A stretch of 64,000 nucleotides of DNA from contig NZ_JASBRH010000004.1 in NCBI RefSeq assembly GCF_029961155.1, forward strand, positions 1-64,000, read 5' to 3'. The position numbers and the translations under genes were made by a program. This DNA is from Pontibacterium granulatum (lineage in GTDB: Bacteria > Pseudomonadota > Gammaproteobacteria > Pseudomonadales > Balneatricaceae). Below are positions 62,577 to 64,000 of the stretch, in pieces (the stretch's first letter is position 1; every line of letters starts with the position of its first letter). Below the pieces are notes generated by a model, which had not been told where the DNA came from, did not search any database, and worked only from the letters and a program-made list of their open reading frames with translations.

Positions 62577-62940
62577 CCAGCGCCTCTGTTTCGGCCATGA
62601 CGGACTGCACTGAAACCAGGGTATGCTGTTGCGCTGCAAACCCGATAGTAACGATTGACCGTCAAAGGGTGCCTTTTCGGCCACAACGTGACACAGTAGA
62701 GACCGTATTGAATGCTCACTCAAGGAAGGCACAGCAGCTGTGCCCCCAATACCTATGCTAGCCGCGCGCTTGGCCCGCAAAGCGCAGATGCGTATTCAGG
62801 GTCTCTGAGCCGAAGCGGTTCTCGAACGCCTGTGAGCTTTTTCGGTCGTTACCACGGCACGGATAGCGAATGCCTCCGGTCGGGGTGTCATTGGTACGCT
62901 GCGCGATGATTTCAGAGCAGTATTTGGAGGGTAATGGGGT
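62577..62940. other. Gene-free stretch
   Basis: About 360 bases without a supportable gene. Short frames cross it on both strands but none has a ribosome binding site or plausible composition. A minus-strand frame (62511-62780) reads like a degenerate non-coding repeat. It may be the promoter region of the following operon. Confidence 0.4.
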
Positions 62941-63420
62941 ATGCGCCGGTTCCTGTTTTCGCTTTTTTTCGTTGTATTGATGCCGTCCAGCGTAGCCGTT
63001 GCGGCAGAGCCAGTCACCGGACAAGACCAGACGCTCGCTGAAACCGGCTGGCAATGGATGCTGACCGACACGGATACCTTGCGTGTACAGATGTCGAACG
63101 CCCTTAGAGACAACGCGACCTACGATATCAGTGAATGCATGTTCTGCTCCGGGGAAGAAGATAACTGTCAGGAAGATGGCGTCTACCCCGTTAACCTGCC
63201 AGAGAACGAACCCGCCATCGCGGTTGTCTGCCACACGGGCGCACACAGCCAGCGGGTGCAGGTGCTGGCGCCAATGCGTGATCGGAAACAGCCTGTCTTT
63301 ACGGCCACTGGCACCTACTGGGTTGACTACCAGCCATTGGACCGGGGCTTCAATGTGACCTTTGATAAGCGCGGGAGCGACGGCACACCCTCTATAAACA
63401 CTGCAACCTGGCCAGAATAG
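62941..63420 (+). CDS. Secreted cysteine-containing protein of unknown function
   Basis: A 159-residue protein with a signal peptide (to about SVAVAA). The mature part has four cysteines (ISECMFCSGEEDNCQEDG and VVCHTG), which could form two disulfides in the periplasm. An acidic middle and a Gly/Thr-rich C terminus follow. GGAGGG lies upstream. The next gene starts 7 bases after its stop, so they form an operon. The family is not recognised. Confidence 0.65.
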   Translation: MRRFLFSLFFVVLMPSSVAVAAEPVTGQDQTLAETGWQWMLTDTDTLRVQMSNALRDNATYDISECMFCSGEEDNCQEDGVYPVNLPENEPAIAVVCHTGAHSQRVQVLAPMRDRKQPVFTATGTYWVDYQPLDRGFNVTFDKRGSDGTPSINTATWPE

Positions 63421-63427
63421 AAACCCG

Positions 63428-63940
63428 ATGAACGACTCAAGCCATCACCGGAACAGCCCCGTCCCCGTCTCCTATTCGGATGCAGATCATAGCGTGCGTA
63501 TCGAGTCGGACTTTCTTGCCGCCAGCGATCCCCTGCCCGCCATTGAGGCGCTCTGCATCGCCATTGCTGAACGCGATCCTGTGAATAACCCGTGCGGGTT
63601 GTTCTGTCATCCACTGACGGAAGCAGAAACAACCCTGGTGGTCGGTGCGGATGCGATGCTTCATCAGGCGGAGCTGGCACAGTTGGTCGAAGCGTTGTAT
63701 ATCTCTTGCAACTATCCGCTGCATATCCGTGTTGAAACCAGAGCGACGCAGCCGGTAACGCCTTCGCTTGCTGAGCAGGTCGGGAGGTATCTGAAACCTC
63801 AGGCCGAGGGAGGCTATATGGATGACTCCCGGCCAACCCCATCATGGGAGTGGCGATGCGATACGGGCGAAACGCTAGATTCCGCTGCATTGGAAACATA
63901 CCGTGCGGCAGGCGGATCGGTGACGCTGATCAGATCATGA
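63428..63940 (+). CDS. Hypothetical cytoplasmic protein
   Basis: A 170-residue protein without signal peptide or membrane segment. It has an acidic N-terminal half (DFLAASDPLPAIEALCIAIA) and an alpha/beta look (ETTLVVGADAMLHQAELAQL). I do not recognise it. Its stop overlaps the start of the next gene (ATGA), implying coupled translation. Confidence 0.6.
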   Translation: MNDSSHHRNSPVPVSYSDADHSVRIESDFLAASDPLPAIEALCIAIAERDPVNNPCGLFCHPLTEAETTLVVGADAMLHQAELAQLVEALYISCNYPLHIRVETRATQPVTPSLAEQVGRYLKPQAEGGYMDDSRPTPSWEWRCDTGETLDSAALETYRAAGGSVTLIRS

Positions 63941-64000
63941 AGCTCAGCACGATAAGATGTGGCAAGCAGATCATCCCCCTGCTGCAGGAACAGGTCGATG
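63937..64000 (+). CDS. Start of a further gene, cut by the window end
   Basis: An ATG overlapping the previous stop by 4 bases opens a frame that runs to the window end: MKLSTIRCGKQIIPLLQEQV, about 21 codons visible. Too little for a family call. Its coupling to the upstream gene supports it being real. Confidence 0.45.
   Translation, partial: MKLSTIRCGKQIIPLLQEQVD

Noticed and set aside
62511-62909. Short overlapping frames on both strands
   Set aside because: No ribosome binding sites and no family likeness; probably non-coding.

Overview
The window reads as the chromosome of a marine-type gammaproteobacterium, probably of the Oceanospirillales/Pseudomonadales side. This is inferred from gene order (iscRSUA-hscBA-fdx-iscX, amidase-mutL-miaA-hfq-hflX-hflKC-hisZ-purA, rhdA-psd, lptFG/pepA-holC-valS) and from protein character; no rRNA is present to confirm it. 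About 58 kb is a dense housekeeping core and the last 5 kb is accessory.

Left edge (1-430): no gene, but two tandem sigma70 promoters on the minus strand with AT-rich upstream tracts and a GC-rich discriminator, reading out of the window. They look like rrn P1/P2, so an rRNA operon probably lies just off the left end. 431-8551 (minus) holds der-bamB-yfgM-hisS-rodZ-pilW-rlmN-ndk; ispG, normally between rodZ and hisS, is missing. 8679-14294 is the complete housekeeping Fe-S operon iscR-iscS-iscU-iscA-hscB-hscA-fdx-iscX, preceded by two abutting IscR type-1 operator sites. trmJ and divergent suhB follow.

16205-29260 (minus) is the long RNA/translation/cell-wall/quality-control cluster nnrD-tsaE-amiC-mutL-miaA-hfq-hflX-hflK-hflC, then a terminator, then DUF2065-hisZ-purA. 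29372-36923 is mostly plus strand: queG, orn (convergent), rsgA, an HDOD-domain regulator, the rhodanese rhdA, psd and ygfZ. 37123-42151 (minus) carries ung with a small membrane protein, the prfB-lysS pair, a flavodoxin and a phasin-like protein.

42270-50053 holds gloA, a three-gene type I secretion-like operon (two different ABC transporters plus an HlyD adaptor), a secreted Sel1-repeat protein and an RDD membrane protein. The two ABC proteins look like an asymmetric heterodimer in which both signature motifs are degenerate; it is the most unusual machine in the core. 50131-58644 returns to core genes (lptG, lptF, pepA, holC, valS), interrupted by a heme dioxygenase of the indoleamine 2,3-dioxygenase family, rare in bacteria.

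58645-64000 is accessory: a hairpin-rich, gene-free stretch resembling dispersed repeats, a possible 37-residue ORF, a lipoprotein trypsin-like protease coupled to a small exported protein, a frameshifted secreted-protein gene, and a run of unrecognised small genes that continues past the right edge. No tRNA, rRNA gene, CRISPR array, prophage or intact insertion sequence was found.
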